This document shows positions 44,964 to 53,693 of a stretch of DNA of 54,510 nucleotides, in pieces. A program made the position numbers and the translations under genes. Under the pieces are notes generated by a model. It did not search any database and was not told where the DNA came from. It saw only the letters and a program-made list of their open reading frames with translations. This DNA comes from Clostridia bacterium (lineage in GTDB: Bacteria; Bacillota; Clostridia; Oscillospirales; CAG-272). The stretch lies in NCBI GenBank assembly GCA_017624905.1, contig JAGAMD010000003.1, positions 1 to 54,510 on the forward strand. Reading direction: 5' to 3'. Each line of letters begins with the position of its first letter. The stretch's first letter is position 1.

Positions 44964-45826
44964 TATTTAGCACCTCTCTTATCCTCAAAATCAGGAATTG
45001 TACCTAAAATATTAAGTCCTAGATGCTTTTGAATGTCATCCGGAGTTTTTATTCTGTCATCAAATATAAATACAATTATTAGAACAACAGCTGCAACGAG
45101 AGCACCTGCAATAGCAGCAATGACTGAATTGCTTGCAAAATTCTTGTTTGAAGGAGCAGAAGCAACCGCACCTGTATCGTTGATTTCGTATGTTAATGTT
45201 TGAATAGGCTCTGAAAGATCGTTAGTCATAGCAGCGCATATATATGTTTTGTAATGTGATGTTGCAACATTTGCAACAAGATATGAAAGAGCCGGATCTT
45301 TTGTTTCTGCTGTAATGGTAAATGTATTCAAATCTTTTCCTGTTACTTCAGCTTTAATCCAACCAATGACATCTCCCTCAGTGACCTTTTTACCTTCGTT
45401 AAAATGTGTTATATTTGAATTATCAACACTTGCACGACCGTTTTGGACAAGATATGCATTTAACTTTTCCTTGATCTGGGCATTGTTTTTGTCATCAAGA
45501 AATTGATGCAATTTTCCATCATCATTAAGAATATCTCTAACCTCTGCACAGAAAGCATTACCATCAATAAGAGTAGGTGTGTTTTCAACGGTACGCTCAC
45601 CAATTGCCCATGCGTTACTGCTATCTCCGTTACCTGCAATTAAGAATGTTCTTGTGTTTGTTACAAACTTTTCAGGGATTAGAGCAGTGTAGCCAAGAGC
45701 AAATACTAAGCATACAAATGCAGCAATAGCAATAATCCAAGATTTTTTAAGCAAAAAGTAACCGACATCTCTGACGTCGAATTCCTTCAAGCCTTTCTTT
45801 TTAACAATCTCATTTTGTGAATTCAT
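44963..45826 (-). CDS. Wzz/YveK-type chain-length regulator
   Basis: This 287-residue membrane protein has one helix near residues 30-50 and a second near 232-256, with an external region between, as in Wzz/CapA-type proteins. A cytoplasmic tail FDDRIKTPDDIQKHLGLNILGTIPDFE follows the second helix and matches the activator segment that stimulates the CpsD kinase. It controls polymer length together with that kinase. The stop overlaps the kinase start (TAATG). It is 18 bases behind the CpsB gene. Confidence 0.92.
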   Translation of the reverse strand: MNSQNEIVKKKGLKEFDVRDVGYFLLKKSWIIAIAAFVCLVFALGYTALIPEKFVTNTRTFLIAGNGDSSNAWAIGERTVENTPTLIDGNAFCAEVRDILNDDGKLHQFLDDKNNAQIKEKLNAYLVQNGRASVDNSNITHFNEGKKVTEGDVIGWIKAEVTGKDLNTFTITAETKDPALSYLVANVATSHYKTYICAAMTNDLSEPIQTLTYEINDTGAVASAPSNKNFASNSVIAAIAGALVAAVVLIIVFIFDDRIKTPDDIQKHLGLNILGTIPDFEDKRGAK

Positions 45827-45844
45827 ATATTGACTCCTTGTATA

Positions 45845-46582
45845 TTAATCGTTGTTGATAATAGAAAAAGCATTATCGTGAAATAACTTCTTTGCGTAAT
45901 CCTTACCATAAAGCTTTTCGACTTTTTTATGTGCTTTTGATAAGCACGGAATAATTACTTTATCATCGTGAGCATCTGTTGAAATGATATCAACAAGTTG
46001 ATGCTTTAAAGCTTTTTTAATTAGTCTAGCCGTTTTGCCTATTTTAAATTTTGTGATTGATCCGGCATTTATTTGCAGGCTAGCTCCCAATTCTTTTATT
46101 TCTCTGAGAAACGAAAAACTATTTGCAAAAGCTGTGTATCTTTCAATGTGAGCGATAATTGGCTTGTAACCTTTTCTTGTAAGTCTAGAAATAGAATTTT
46201 GAATATCAAATTTACTTGTATTAGGGCGAAATTCTATTAATGCATATGTACCTTGATTTATAGTACGACATTTTTTTGAAGAAATTGATGATGAGATATC
46301 ACTGTGGAACATAATTTCGTTGCCAAGCAATAGAGTCATATCCGGTAATGCTTCTTTTGTGTACTCTTTAAGACGTTCAAGGTTTTGAACGAGCCTATCA
46401 TTATATTCTTCAATATCATTATCATCTTCGAATTTGTGTATTTTAAAATGAGGTGTAAAGCATATGGTTTTAATGCCATCATTATATGCAATTTGAAGCA
46501 TCCTTTTCGATGTGTCAAAATCATTTGCACCATCATCAACACCAAAAAGAGCATGACAATGTAGATCAATAAAATTGTACAA
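45845..46582 (-). CDS. CpsB/YwqE-type PHP tyrosine phosphatase
   Basis: This 245-residue manganese-dependent phosphatase removes phosphate from the CpsD kinase. PHP motifs are intact: DLHCHALFGVDDG at the start, FTPHFKIH, NEIMFHSD, AHIERYTA and STDAHDDK near the end. The start codon is TTG at 46582: AAGGGG lies eight bases upstream and the codon gives the correct family N terminus, with no ATG nearby. It leads the operon CpsB-Wzz-CpsD-ligase. No glycosyltransferase is in this cluster. Confidence 0.93.
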   Translation of the reverse strand: MYNFIDLHCHALFGVDDGANDFDTSKRMLQIAYNDGIKTICFTPHFKIHKFEDDNDIEEYNDRLVQNLERLKEYTKEALPDMTLLLGNEIMFHSDISSSISSKKCRTINQGTYALIEFRPNTSKFDIQNSISRLTRKGYKPIIAHIERYTAFANSFSFLREIKELGASLQINAGSITKFKIGKTARLIKKALKHQLVDIISTDAHDDKVIIPCLSKAHKKVEKLYGKDYAKKLFHDNAFSIINND

Positions 46583-46621
46583 AACAATTACCCCTTGTGT
46601 GTATTTTAAACAACAAATATA

Positions 46622-46650
46622 ATTTTAGCACACGCAAATAAATTTGTCAA
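46622..46650 (-). promoter_or_regulatory. Promoter of the polysaccharide control operon
   Basis: Minus strand -35 TTGACA (46645-46650), 17-base spacer, extended -10 TGCTAAAAT (hexamer 46622-46627). Confidence 0.83.
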
Positions 46651-46685
46651 TAGTAATATTTAATATAGGTATACATTGATTAAAG

Positions 46686-46714
46686 TTGACAAAACGAAGA
46701 AAATTTGATAAAAT
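46686..46714 (+). promoter_or_regulatory. Promoter of the B12-binding radical SAM gene
   Basis: -35 TTGACA (46686-46691), 17-base spacer, extended -10 TGATAAAAT (hexamer 46709-46714). Confidence 0.83.
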
Positions 46715-46737
46715 GAACAGGATAAGGAGGTGTGAAA

Positions 46738-48423
46738 ATGAATATTTTATTTTGTGCTTTAAATAGTAAATTCATACATTCATCACTTGCACCTTGGTAC
46801 TTAAAGGCATCTGTTGAAAAAAATAATAAAATTAGCGCACAGATTCTTGAAGGAACTATTAATGAAAGCGAAGACGTACTTCTAAATAGAATCCTATGTT
46901 GCGATTTTGATATGATAGGATTTTCAACATATATTTGGAATAAGGATGTTGTTTTATCACTTGCTAAAAAGGTGAAAGAGTCGAAAAGCAATGTTAAAAT
47001 TCTTTTAGGAGGTCCTGAGGTTAGCTACAATGCTGAAGAAATATTGAGTGAGAATTTGTTTGTCGATTACATAATCTCAGGTGAAGGTGAGGAACCGATT
47101 GCAAAATTGGTGAATGGAGAAAACGAAGAAACAATAGAAGGGCTTTGTTATAGAAACAGCGAAAAAATATTAATAAAACCCCCATACGTATCTAAGTTTG
47201 ATCCACCGTTTCCTTATTCAAATGAGTATTTTAATGCACTAAACGGAAGAATTACATACATAGAGACAAGCAGAGGGTGTCCGTTTAATTGTGCGTTTTG
47301 TCTTTCGGGAAGATGTGGGAGTGTGCGCTTCTTCGATTTGGAAGAAAGCAAGAAAAAAATATTACTTCTTGCAAATAGTGGAACGCAAACAGTAAAATTT
47401 ATTGACAGAACATTTAACGCAAACAAAAAAAGAGCAATTGAGCTTTTTAACTTCATTATTGATAGTTATAATGACAAAAAAATCCCACACAGTGTCTGTT
47501 TTCACTTTGAAATAGAAGGTGAGCTTGTTGACGATGAAACAATAGAGGTTTTAAAAAAAGCACCGGTTGGCTTGTTCCAATTTGAAATAGGCTTACAGAG
47601 CTTTAATGAAAAAACTCTTGAATACATAAATAGAAAAGCAAATCTTGAAAAACTTGCAAATATCATAAAAGAAATAATTTCGCTTGGAAATATTCACGTA
47701 CACATTGACTTGATTGCCGGGATGAGCTACGAGGATATAAATAGCTTTAAAAATAGCTTTAATTCCGCAATCAAATTAAGACCTCATATGCTTCAAATAG
47801 GATTTTTAAAGCTGCTTCATGGTGCGGAAATGAGAGAAAATAAAGAGAAATTTGTACTTGAGTATTCAAATGAGCCACCGTATGAGGTGACTTCTACCGA
47901 ATGGATAACCGAAGAAGAGTTGAAAAAACTACATATTTTCGAAGATGCATTTGAAAAAATATACAATTCGTCAAGGTTTAATAACACCTGTGAATATATT
48001 TTTTCCAAATATGACAATGTATTTGATGCTGTTATGAATTTCGCTTTGTATTGTGAAGAAAACAAGGTTAAAAACAACTTGGATGATTTCACAGAAGCTA
48101 TACTTAATTATTTTGCTGATAATCAATATATAAATAGAAGAAAATTGCGAGATTTTTTGGCACTTGATCGCCTTTTAACCAATAGAATGGGTACTCTGCC
48201 CGAATTCTTGAAAATCCACTCTCCAACAATCAAAAAAATGCTAAACGAGTTGGAAAAATGCGAAGAAACCAAACGTGAAAAAAACGTAAAAAGAGCAGCG
48301 ACGATTTTGCCGACTATGAATAAATTTGTTTATGTTGATTATAAAAATTTTAATAAGGTTCAAAAAACATATCAAATGCACGAATTTTTTATAAAATTTG
48401 ACGAAAATCAATTAATATTTTAA
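46738..48423 (+). CDS. B12-binding radical SAM protein (DUF4080 type)
   Basis: This 561-residue protein has an N-terminal B12-binding-type Rossmann domain (residues 1-130; the usual DxHxxG Cys/His is not seen, so cobalamin may not be His-ligated) and a radical SAM domain. The [4Fe-4S] motif is RGCPFNCAFC near residue 180. The helical C-terminal part (about 400-561) fits DUF4080 proteins. The substrate is unknown; relatives modify peptides, lipids or tRNA. The start ATG 46738 has AAGGAGG seven bases before it. It stands alone on the plus strand, far from the PqqD cassette. Confidence 0.87.
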   Translation: MNILFCALNSKFIHSSLAPWYLKASVEKNNKISAQILEGTINESEDVLLNRILCCDFDMIGFSTYIWNKDVVLSLAKKVKESKSNVKILLGGPEVSYNAEEILSENLFVDYIISGEGEEPIAKLVNGENEETIEGLCYRNSEKILIKPPYVSKFDPPFPYSNEYFNALNGRITYIETSRGCPFNCAFCLSGRCGSVRFFDLEESKKKILLLANSGTQTVKFIDRTFNANKKRAIELFNFIIDSYNDKKIPHSVCFHFEIEGELVDDETIEVLKKAPVGLFQFEIGLQSFNEKTLEYINRKANLEKLANIIKEIISLGNIHVHIDLIAGMSYEDINSFKNSFNSAIKLRPHMLQIGFLKLLHGAEMRENKEKFVLEYSNEPPYEVTSTEWITEEELKKLHIFEDAFEKIYNSSRFNNTCEYIFSKYDNVFDAVMNFALYCEENKVKNNLDDFTEAILNYFADNQYINRRKLRDFLALDRLLTNRMGTLPEFLKIHSPTIKKMLNELEKCEETKREKNVKRAATILPTMNKFVYVDYKNFNKVQKTYQMHEFFIKFDENQLIF

Positions 48424-48429
48424 AAACTC

Positions 48430-48458
48430 TTGAATTTATACATAAAATGTAGTATAAT
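48430..48458 (+). promoter_or_regulatory. Promoter of mrp
   Basis: -35 TTGAAT (48430-48435), 17-base spacer, consensus -10 TATAAT (48453-48458), without a TG extension. Confidence 0.75.
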
Positions 48459-48489
48459 ATGTGCGAAATAATTTAAGGAAGTGAAATAA

Positions 48490-49314
48490 ATGTCAGAATG
48501 CTCGCACGATTGTGCAAATTGTTCATCTAAATGCTCACAGGCTATTCCAAAGGAACAATTAAATCCTTTGAGCTCTGTCAAGCATGTTATTGGTGTTGTG
48601 AGTGGTAAAGGTGGCGTTGGTAAATCAATAGTTACCTCGATGCTCGCTGTTTTAATGCAGAGAAAAGGATACAAAACAGCAATATTGGATGCAGATATTA
48701 CCGGTCCTTCAATTCCAAGAAACTTTGGAATTAAGGAAAGAGCGATGTCGAATGGTGAATATTTATTGCCGGTTTCTTCAAAGACAGGCATTGATATTAT
48801 GTCAGTCAATCTATTGCTTGAGGATGAAACTAGACCGGTTGTATGGCGTGGTCCGGCAATTGCCGGTACGGTTAAACAATTTTGGACAGATTGCGTTTGG
48901 AATGATGTTGACTATATGTTTGTTGATATGCCTCCGGGAACAGGAGATGTACCGCTTACAGTATTCCAATCTTTGCCACTTGATGGTATAGTTGTGGTAA
49001 CAACTCCACAAGATCTTGTTTCAATGATTGTTGAAAAGGCAACTAAAATGGCACAAATGATGAACGTTCCAATCATAGGTATAGTAGAGAATATGAGCTA
49101 TATTGTATGTCCTGATTGCGGAAAGAAAATTCATATATTTGGCGAAGAAAAAATAAATAAGGTTGCTTCCAAGTATGGCTATGAGCTACTTGGCAATCTA
49201 CCAATGGATGGTAAACTTGCTTCACTTTGCGACAAGGGAATTATTGAGCTTATGGAAAATGATTTTCTTGATAAAGCAATAGAAACCATCGAAAATAAAT
49301 TTGATCAAAAATAA
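48490..49314 (+). CDS. Mrp/NBP35-family Fe-S carrier ATPase
   Basis: This 274-residue P-loop ATPase has the deviant Walker A SGKGGVGKS near residue 40, a DMPPGTGDVPLT Walker B region, and the CPDCGKK Fe-S Cys pair near residue 205. The N-terminal tail carries extra Cys (CSHDCANCSSKCSQ). Mrp/ApbC proteins hold and deliver Fe-S clusters to target enzymes. The gene lies 24 bases before hydC with no terminator between, so it may be transcribed with the hydrogenase, whose subunits need many clusters. Confidence 0.93.
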   Translation: MSECSHDCANCSSKCSQAIPKEQLNPLSSVKHVIGVVSGKGGVGKSIVTSMLAVLMQRKGYKTAILDADITGPSIPRNFGIKERAMSNGEYLLPVSSKTGIDIMSVNLLLEDETRPVVWRGPAIAGTVKQFWTDCVWNDVDYMFVDMPPGTGDVPLTVFQSLPLDGIVVVTTPQDLVSMIVEKATKMAQMMNVPIIGIVENMSYIVCPDCGKKIHIFGEEKINKVASKYGYELLGNLPMDGKLASLCDKGIIELMENDFLDKAIETIENKFDQK

Positions 49315-49338
49315 TATTTTACATAAAGGAGTTCCCCT

Positions 49339-49836
49339 ATGAAAAAGAAAATGACAACCGTTGCTTTCAATGGCACAGCTGAGCAACTTGCAAAGCTAGA
49401 CGAACTCATTGCAAAGCACAAAGGTGAGAAGGGCGCACTTATGCCAATTCTTCAAGGAGCACAAGGTATCTACGGATATTTGCCAATTGAAGTTCAAAAG
49501 CATATTGCACTTTCTATGGATGTTCCACTTTCCGAGGTTTACGGAGTTGCAACATTCTACTCTCAATTCATTTTGAACCCAAAAGGCGAGTATGCAGTTG
49601 CTGTATGTCTTGGTACTGCTTGCTACGTAAAAGGTGCCGGCTTACTAATGGACAAGCTTGAATCCTTACTTGGAATCAAGAATGGTGAGATTTCAGACGA
49701 CAGAAAATTCAGCCTAGATGCTACACGTTGTATCGGTGCTTGCGGTCTTGCTCCCGTACTTACCGTAAACGAAGAGGTATATGGCAGACTTACTCCAGAT
49801 ATGATCAAGGGAATCCTTGATAAGTACAACAAATAA
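49339..49836 (+). CDS. hydC: Bifurcating [FeFe] hydrogenase subunit HydC (NuoE-like)
   Basis: This 165-residue protein is the thioredoxin-like [2Fe-2S] subunit. Its cluster ligands are the four Cys C90, C95, C131 and C135 in VCLGTACYVKGAG and TRCIGACGLAP. It pairs with the NuoF-like subunit for NADH handling. AAAGGAG precedes the ATG. It leads the three-gene hydrogenase set, with 19- and 15-base gaps. The same architecture occurs in HydABC of Thermotoga and HndABCD of Desulfovibrio. Confidence 0.93.
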   Translation: MKKKMTTVAFNGTAEQLAKLDELIAKHKGEKGALMPILQGAQGIYGYLPIEVQKHIALSMDVPLSEVYGVATFYSQFILNPKGEYAVAVCLGTACYVKGAGLLMDKLESLLGIKNGEISDDRKFSLDATRCIGACGLAPVLTVNEEVYGRLTPDMIKGILDKYNK

Positions 49837-49855
49837 GAAAGGACGGAAATAAAAG

Positions 49856-51766
49856 ATGATTAAGAATGTCGCAGAATTAACAGCAATAAGAGATACTTAT
49901 GCTAATAAAATTCATTTCCGTAAACATGATGCTGGAGCAGAGGTATCTGATGGAAACATCAAAAAGCACGTTCTGATTTGTGGTGGTACAGGTTGTACAT
50001 CATCAAAGAGCGTTCAAATTAAAGCTAAGATGGAAGAGGCAATCAAAGAAGCCGGTATCCAAGATGAGGTACAAGTAGTACTCACAGGATGCTTTGGTCT
50101 TTGTGCTCTTGGTCCAATTGTAATAGTATATCCTGAAGGAACATTCTATTCAAGAATTGAAATTAAGGATGCAGAAACAATCGTTAAGGAGCACCTTGTT
50201 GGTGGAAATCCAGTAAAGAGCCTTCTTTACTCAGAAACAGTTAAGGGTGATGAAATTCTTTCACTTAACGAGACAGCTTTCTATAAGAAGCAAAAGCGTG
50301 TTGCTCTCCGTAACTGTGGTGTTGTTGACCCTGAATGTATCAACGAGTACATTGGTACAAACGGTTATATGGCACTTGCTAAGGTTGTTACAGAGATGAC
50401 ACCAGACGAAGTTATCAATACAATCCTTGAGTCTGGTATTAGAGGTAGAGGTGGTGGAGGATTCCCAACCGGTAGAAAGTGGATGTTCGCTGCTGCTCAA
50501 CCTAAGGGTCAAAAGTATGTTGTATGTAACGGTGACGAGGGTGACCCAGGTGCATTTATGGACCGTTCAATCCTTGAAGGCGACCCACATGCTCTTATCG
50601 AGGCTATGACTATCGCTGGTTATGCTATCGGTGCTAACCAAGGTTATGTTTACGTTCGTGCTGAGTATCCAATCGCTGTAAACAGACTACAAGCAGCTAT
50701 TGATGCAGCAAGAAGAGAAGGTCTACTAGGTAAGAATATTTTCGGTACAGACTTTGAATTTGATATGCAAATCAGACTTGGTGCTGGTGCTTTCGTATGT
50801 GGTGAGGAAACAGCTCTTCTCACATCTATTGAGGGTAACAGAGGTGAGCCACGTCCACGTCCACCATTCCCAGCAGTTAAGGGTCTATTTGGCAAACCAA
50901 CCATTATCAATAACGTTGAAACATATGCTAACATCCCACAAATCATCCTTAAGGGTGCTGACTGGTTCAAGTCCATGGGTACAGAAAAATCCAAGGGAAC
51001 AAAGGTATTTGCTCTTGGTGGTAAGATCACAAACACCGGTCTTGTTGAAATCCCAATGGGTACAACTCTACGTGAAGTAGTTGAGGAAATCGGCGGTGGT
51101 ATTCCTAACGGTAAGAAGTTTAAGGCAGCTCAAACAGGTGGTCCTTCAGGTGGATGTATCCCAGCTTCTAAGTACGATGTAGAAATCGACTATGATAACC
51201 TTATTGCACAAGGCTCAATGATGGGTTCAGGTGGTCTTATCGTTATGGACGAGGACACATGTATGGTTGACTTGGCTAAGTTCTTCCTTGAGTTCACAGT
51301 TGATGAGTCATGTGGTAAATGTGCACCATGTCGTATCGGTACTGTAAGACTTCTTGAAATTCTTACAAAGATTACTGAGGGTAATGGTGAAATGGAAGAC
51401 CTTGATAAGCTTGAAGAACTTGCAAATTACATTAAGAGTGCTTCACTTTGTGGTCTTGGACAAACAGCTCCAAACCCAGTTCTTTCAACACTTGCAAACT
51501 TCCGTGACGAGTATATTGCTCACATTGTAGATAAGAAGTGTCCGGCAGGCGTATGTAAGAATCTCTTTACATACAAAATCGACCTTGATAAGTGTATGGG
51601 TTGTGGCCTATGTGCTAAACAATGTCCAGCTGATGCTATTTCAAGAACAGATTATGTAGCTGAGGGCCATAAGCTCGCTTCAATGCAAATCGATGCATCA
51701 AAGTGTGTTAAGTGTGGTGCTTGTCTACCAAGCTGTAAGAAATTCAACGCAATTTATAAAGGTTAA
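49856..51766 (+). CDS. hydB: Bifurcating [FeFe] hydrogenase subunit HydB (NuoF-like)
   Basis: This 636-residue subunit oxidises or reduces NAD(H) and is the likely electron-bifurcation site. Domains in order are an N-terminal thioredoxin-like [2Fe-2S] region (VLICGGTGCTSSK), the NuoF core with the NADH/FMN motif GRGGGGFPTGRKW near residue 200, the [4Fe-4S] site ESCGKCAPCR near residue 487, and a C-terminal ferredoxin-like pair CMGCGLCAKQCP and CVKCGACLPSC. Length matches HydB. Lies between hydC and hydA. Confidence 0.95.
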   Translation: MIKNVAELTAIRDTYANKIHFRKHDAGAEVSDGNIKKHVLICGGTGCTSSKSVQIKAKMEEAIKEAGIQDEVQVVLTGCFGLCALGPIVIVYPEGTFYSRIEIKDAETIVKEHLVGGNPVKSLLYSETVKGDEILSLNETAFYKKQKRVALRNCGVVDPECINEYIGTNGYMALAKVVTEMTPDEVINTILESGIRGRGGGGFPTGRKWMFAAAQPKGQKYVVCNGDEGDPGAFMDRSILEGDPHALIEAMTIAGYAIGANQGYVYVRAEYPIAVNRLQAAIDAARREGLLGKNIFGTDFEFDMQIRLGAGAFVCGEETALLTSIEGNRGEPRPRPPFPAVKGLFGKPTIINNVETYANIPQIILKGADWFKSMGTEKSKGTKVFALGGKITNTGLVEIPMGTTLREVVEEIGGGIPNGKKFKAAQTGGPSGGCIPASKYDVEIDYDNLIAQGSMMGSGGLIVMDEDTCMVDLAKFFLEFTVDESCGKCAPCRIGTVRLLEILTKITEGNGEMEDLDKLEELANYIKSASLCGLGQTAPNPVLSTLANFRDEYIAHIVDKKCPAGVCKNLFTYKIDLDKCMGCGLCAKQCPADAISRTDYVAEGHKLASMQIDASKCVKCGACLPSCKKFNAIYKG

Positions 51767-51781
51767 TGGAGGGAACTAACG

Positions 51782-53521
51782 ATGGAAAATATGGTAAATG
51801 TTAAAATTAACAACAGAGAATACTCAGTTCCTGCTAATTCAACCATTTTAGAGGCTGCAAGATATGCAGGCATTGATATTCCTACACTTTGCTATCTTAA
51901 AGATATAAATGAAATCGGCGCTTGTCGTCTATGCCTTGTAGAGGTTAAGGGTGCAAGAGGCCTATGTGCTGCGTGTGTATATCCTGTAAATGAGGGTATG
52001 GAAATCCAAACAAACACACCTGCAATTAGAAAAGCAAGAAAGACAAACCTTGAGCTTGTTCTTTCTGCTCACAAAAAGAAATGCTTAACTTGTGTACGTT
52101 CAACTAGCTGTGAGCTTCAAAAGCTCTGCCTTGAGTATGGTGTTGATGAAGATCATTTCCAAGGAAATAACAACGAATATCCAATCGATTGTTCAACAGC
52201 TTCTGTTATCAGAGATAACGAGAAATGTATTCTTTGCCGTCGTTGCGTAGCTGCTTGTAAGAATATGCAAGGCATTGGCGTTATCGGTGCTAACGACCGT
52301 GGATTTGATACACATATCGCATCAGCTTTCGAGCTAAAGCTTGGTCAAACATCTTGTATTGGTTGTGGTCAATGTATCGTTGCTTGTCCGGTTGGTGCAA
52401 TCTACGAAAGAGATGACACACAAAAGGTATTTGATGCTATCTCAGATCCAACAAAGCACGTTGCAATTTGTGCAGCTCCATCTATCCGTGCTACACTTGG
52501 TGAGTGCTTCGGTTACGAACCTGGTACAGATGTTGAGGGCAAGATGGTTGCAGCATTGAAGGCTCTTGGCTTTGATGGTGTATACGATATGAACTTAACT
52601 GCTGACCTCACAATTATGGAAGAGGCAACAGAGTTCCTTGGCAGATTTAAAGAAGGAAAGAACCTCCCACTTATCACATCTTGTTCACCAGGATGGGTTA
52701 AGTACTGTGAGCACTACTTCCCAGAATTTACTGACAATATTTCATCCTGCAAGTCACCACAACAAATGTTTGGTGCTATGTATAAGACATACTACGCACA
52801 AAAGGTTGGACTTGATCCAAAGGATATCGTATTTGTTTCTGCTATTCCTTGTACAGCTAAAAAGTTCGAGGTTAAGAGAGACTTCCAAAATGCAGCAGGT
52901 GTTCCTGACGTTGACGTTGCAATCACAACACGTGAGCTCGGCAGAATGATTCAACAAGCTGGTATCGACTTTAAGGCTCTTAAGGACGAGAAGTTTGATG
53001 ATCCATTTGGTATCGGTTCAGGTGCTGGTGTTATCTTTGGTGCTACAGGTGGTGTTATGGAGGCAGCTCTACGTACAGCAGCCGAGGTTATCGAGGGTAA
53101 AGAGCTTGAAAAGCTTGAATTCGACGATGTAAGAGGAACAGAAGGCATTAAGAAGGCAATATACAAGATTGGTGATGTAACTGTTAGAGTAGCAGTAGTA
53201 AGCGGAACAGCAAATGCTAAGAAGCTTCTCACAGCTATTAAGAATGGTGAAGAAGAGTATGACTTCATCGAGGTTATGGCTTGTCCAGGTGGCTGTGTAA
53301 ACGGTGGTGGACAACCAACACAACCGGCAGTTGTTCGTAACAATGTTGACCTTAAGGCTCTCCGCGCAAGCGTTCTTTACACAGCAGATAAGAAGATGGA
53401 TTTAAGAAAATCACATGAAAACTCTGCAGTTAAGATGCTTTATGATGAGTACTTTGGTGCTCCAAATAGCCACAAGGCTCATGAAGTACTTCACACTAAG
53501 TACGTTAAGCGTGGTCTTTAA
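51782..53521 (+). CDS. hydA: [FeFe] hydrogenase catalytic subunit HydA
   Basis: This 579-residue subunit makes or consumes H2 at the H-cluster. The N terminus has a plant-type [2Fe-2S] domain (C37, C48, C51, C65) and a His/Cys [4Fe-4S] segment, then two ferredoxin clusters (CILCRRCVAAC and CIGCGQCIVAC). H-cluster motifs are TSCSPGWVKYCE near residue 298, KSPQQMFGAM near 323 and EVMACPGGCVNGGGQP near 498. Length and order match the HndD/HydA group A3 enzymes, without the extra C-terminal domain of Thermotoga. It is the last gene of the operon. The HydEFG maturases are not in the window. Confidence 0.96.
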   Translation: MENMVNVKINNREYSVPANSTILEAARYAGIDIPTLCYLKDINEIGACRLCLVEVKGARGLCAACVYPVNEGMEIQTNTPAIRKARKTNLELVLSAHKKKCLTCVRSTSCELQKLCLEYGVDEDHFQGNNNEYPIDCSTASVIRDNEKCILCRRCVAACKNMQGIGVIGANDRGFDTHIASAFELKLGQTSCIGCGQCIVACPVGAIYERDDTQKVFDAISDPTKHVAICAAPSIRATLGECFGYEPGTDVEGKMVAALKALGFDGVYDMNLTADLTIMEEATEFLGRFKEGKNLPLITSCSPGWVKYCEHYFPEFTDNISSCKSPQQMFGAMYKTYYAQKVGLDPKDIVFVSAIPCTAKKFEVKRDFQNAAGVPDVDVAITTRELGRMIQQAGIDFKALKDEKFDDPFGIGSGAGVIFGATGGVMEAALRTAAEVIEGKELEKLEFDDVRGTEGIKKAIYKIGDVTVRVAVVSGTANAKKLLTAIKNGEEEYDFIEVMACPGGCVNGGGQPTQPAVVRNNVDLKALRASVLYTADKKMDLRKSHENSAVKMLYDEYFGAPNSHKAHEVLHTKYVKRGL

Positions 53522-53530
53522 TTAAATATT

Positions 53531-53561
53531 AAACCGACCTGAATTTCAGGTCGGTTTTTTT
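53531..53561 (+). terminator. First terminator after hydA
   Basis: AAACCGACCTGAA and TTCAGGTCGGTTT pair, followed by a T run. Confidence 0.93.
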
Positions 53562-53613
53562 AATACGCATAAGCACACAGTGTAAACAAATTGGTGCTTA
53601 TGCGTATTTTTTT
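53562..53613 (+). terminator. Second terminator after hydA, long stem
   Basis: AATACGCATAAGCAC (53562-53576) and GTGCTTATGCGTATT (53594-53608) are exactly complementary over 15 bp around a 17-base loop, ending in five T. It begins where the first terminator ends. Confidence 0.8.
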
Positions 53614-53631
53614 CAAACGCGTGTTCGTATA

Positions 53632-53660
53632 TTGACAACTTTGAGAAAATATGTTAATAT
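53632..53660 (+). promoter_or_regulatory. Promoter of the DUF2500-like gene
   Basis: -35 TTGACA (53632-53637), 17-base spacer, extended -10 TGTTAATAT (hexamer 53655-53660). Confidence 0.75.
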
Positions 53661-53693
53661 AATAGTAGGAAAAGAACAATAGGGAGTATATAT

